A DNA stretch of 6,942 nucleotides, taken from positions 1 through 6,942 of the forward strand of contig JACCVJ010000574.1 in NCBI GenBank assembly GCA_013698215.1. Reading direction: 5' to 3'. Of this stretch, positions 5,413-6,942 are shown in pieces. The DNA comes from Tatlockia sp. GTDB taxonomy: Bacteria; Cyanobacteriota; Cyanobacteriia; Cyanobacteriales; Chroococcidiopsidaceae. Within the stretch, counting starts at the first letter, position 1; every line of letters begins with the position of its first letter. The translations under genes and the position numbers were made by a program. Under the pieces are notes generated by a model. It did not search any database, was not told the DNA's origin, and saw nothing but the letters and a program-made list of their open reading frames with translations.

Positions 5413-6942
5413 TTAACTTGAAAGCTGATTTTTGGGTAGCTTTGCTTTACGAGTAACAGGATTAAACCACTGTTCTAAACGACTAAATACTTGAGATGAA
5501 AATATGGTTAGCACTAGATAAATAAAAGCCACCGCCGCATAAATTTCAAACGAACGATAATTAGTAGCAACAATTAGTTGTCCGTTGCGAAATAACTCCT
5601 CAAACCCAATTACCGCTACCAAGCTGGTATCTTTGAGTATACTAATAAATTCATTACCCAAGGGCGGTAGCATCCGCCTTAAGGCTTGGGGAAAGACAAT
5701 ATAGCGCATAGTTTGATTAGAACTCATCCCCAACGACTCCGCCGCCTCCGATTGTCCCGTTTCAATAGACTGAATCCCAGCACGGACAATTTCGGCAATA
5801 TAAGCCGTACTATTGAGACTTAAAGCAATTACCGCCGCCGTCCAACGGTTGAGATTGAAGCCAAAACCGAGTTCTTGGGAAATTGCAGGTAAGCCAAAAT
5901 AAATCATAAAAATCTGCACCAGTAAAGGAGTACCCCGAAAAAAGTCTATATAAGCCCTCGCCGCCCATCGAACAGGTAAAGCCTGAGAAAGGCGGATAAT
6001 TCCCAGTAGAGAGCCACCTATCAAGCCTAAAGTTACTGATAAAGCCGTAAGTTGTAGCGTTACCACAGCGCCGCGTAGCAGCAATGGCATTGCCATTACG
6101 ATCGTTGCAAAAGCAGACTGACCCGTTGTAGTTTGAGTTTGAAAAGGCAATCTTTCCGGTAATTTTGGAGGCTGAACCCCAAACCATTTTTGATAAATTT
6201 GGGCGTAGACACCATTACTGAGTAGCTTTGTCAAACCGCGATCGATTAGCGCCAAATTAGGCGATTTTTTAGGAGTAGGAAAGCCAAAATACTCCTCGGT
6301 AAGTAGTTTTCCCACCACTTTAACCCCTTCAACATTTCCCGAATTAATCGCGTACAAAATTACTGGCTCATCGTGTAGTAAAGCATCAACATTTCCGTTA
6401 AGCAACTCCCTAATTGCTGTTGGTGCATCATCAAAACTACTAACTTTTGCCCCCGGAATAGCCGCCGCCTTTTGCGCGCCCGTCGTGCCAATTTGCACAG
6501 AAATCCGCTTATTATTTAAGCTTTCAAAGCTTGTAACACTTTTGTCATTAGTGCGAATGGCGATCGCAAGTCCCGATCTAAAATAAGGACGAGAGAAGGA
6601 AACCGTCTTCGCGCGTTCCTCGGTAATTGTCATTGCTGCTATGGCTGCATCAATGGTACGCGCCTGCAACGCTGGAATCATCCCCGCAAAAGGCAGATTT
6701 TGATAAGTAATCTTAAAACCCGATACGCGCGCGATCGCATTCATCAAATCCACATCAAAACCTTGCAATTCCCCCTTATCAGTTTGAAACTCAAAAGGTG
6801 GATAAGTCCCTTCTACGGCAATTGTAAGCGTTTTATCCGCCGCCAAAGAATTAGAATTAGTACAACTATAAAATAAAATCAAACAAACTAACCCTGCCAC
6901 TATTTGCAGCCACCAGTAGCTAGTTTTTTCGCCACTTTTGGA
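5413..6942 (-). CDS. bgtB: Amino-acid ABC transporter, fused substrate-binding and permease protein (BgtB-like), 5' end outside window
   Basis: This polar amino-acid importer component joins the periplasmic binding protein and the membrane permease in one chain. Numbering from the GTG at 6900, residues 1-20 are a hydrophobic leader. Residues 22-242 form a family-3 solute-binding domain with the GFDVDLMNAIA signature (48-58), Arg96 as likely carboxylate contact, and Asp177 (LLHDEP) as likely amino-group contact. A linker follows. Residues 270-475 form a HisM/GlnP-type permease with about five membrane segments and the ATPase-contact EAA loop (385-403, SEAAESLGM...). The architecture matches BgtB (Sll1270) of Synechocystis, which works with the separate ATPase BgtA on glutamine and basic amino acids, as I recall. 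No ATPase gene is in view. The frame stays open upstream of the GTG to the window edge, encoding a Lys-containing, then Trp-rich lead-in to the hydrophobic core. The true start is therefore probably beyond 6942. Substrate is inferred. Confidence 0.9.
   Translation of the reverse strand, partial: SKSGEKTSYWWLQIVAGLVCLILFYSCTNSNSLAADKTLTIAVEGTYPPFEFQTDKGELQGFDVDLMNAIARVSGFKITYQNLPFAGMIPALQARTIDAAIAAMTITEERAKTVSFSRPYFRSGLAIAIRTNDKSVTSFESLNNKRISVQIGTTGAQKAAAIPGAKVSSFDDAPTAIRELLNGNVDALLHDEPVILYAINSGNVEGVKVVGKLLTEEYFGFPTPKKSPNLALIDRGLTKLLSNGVYAQIYQKWFGVQPPKLPERLPFQTQTTTGQSAFATIVMAMPLLLRGAVVTLQLTALSVTLGLIGGSLLGIIRLSQALPVRWAARAYIDFFRGTPLLVQIFMIYFGLPAISQELGFGFNLNRWTAAVIALSLNSTAYIAEIVRAGIQSIETGQSEAAESLGMSSNQTMRYIVFPQALRRMLPPLGNEFISILKDTSLVAVIGFEELFRNGQLIVATNYRSFEIYAAVAFIYLVLTIFSSQVFSRLEQWFNPVTRKAKLPKNQLSS

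Noticed and set aside
1..6942. Mobile element, phage, toxin-antitoxin, CRISPR or other defence locus
   Set aside because: No transposase, integrase, repeat array or paired small genes; base and HIP1 use are even, and the nuclease is a lone envelope protein without partner genes.

Overview
The window looks like ordinary chromosome from a cyanobacterium. Two lines of evidence support this. First, the palindrome GCGATCGC (HIP1) occurs 13 times in 6.9 kb, at 316, 651, 1583, 1819, 2370, 2808, 3263, 3406, 4596, 5152, 5221, 6560 and 6731. Second, several genes are cyanobacterial or plastid-lineage hallmarks: Ycf54, a PedR-type mini-LuxR regulator, a DUF4168 protein and a fused binding-protein/permease amino-acid transporter. 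Species cannot be told from this stretch.

Layout from left to right. 1-588 (+) is the 3' part of panB (pantothenate/CoA synthesis), closed by a hairpin-plus-T-tract terminator at 596-638. 642-914 (-) is a 90-residue stand-alone LuxR-type DNA-binding protein resembling the redox-responsive PedR. 1011-1454 (+) is an exported DUF4168 protein, followed 63 bp later by a PfkB-family sugar kinase, probably fructokinase, at 1518-2489 (+). 2520-2843 (-) is ycf54, the accessory factor of the aerobic chlorophyll ring-E cyclase. It lies 38 bp downstream of pdxJ (2882-3601, -; vitamin B6 synthesis), which starts with TTG behind a perfect Shine-Dalgarno sequence. 3687-4019 (+) is a small exported protein with an SLH-like half-motif. 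It overlaps tail-to-tail by 15 bp with 4005-4757 (-), a ferritin-like protein with a full set of di-metal ligands. 4851-5411 (+) is a predicted lipoprotein of the thermonuclease family. 5413-6942 (-) is a BgtB-like amino-acid ABC transporter whose 5' end runs out of the window.

The genes do not form one pathway. Only two neighbouring pairs share a strand (DUF4168/kinase and pdxJ/ycf54). Otherwise orientation alternates, giving four convergent junctions with little or no spacer. Two genes touch chlorophyll and redox control (the PedR-like regulator and ycf54), two serve cofactor synthesis (panB, pdxJ), and four encode exported or envelope proteins. There is no gene-free stretch above 100 bp. 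I see no tRNA, rRNA, insertion sequence, CRISPR array or phage feature, and no convincing new multi-gene system. The least explained items are the di-metal ferritin-like protein, the SLH-like miniprotein and the DUF4168 protein.
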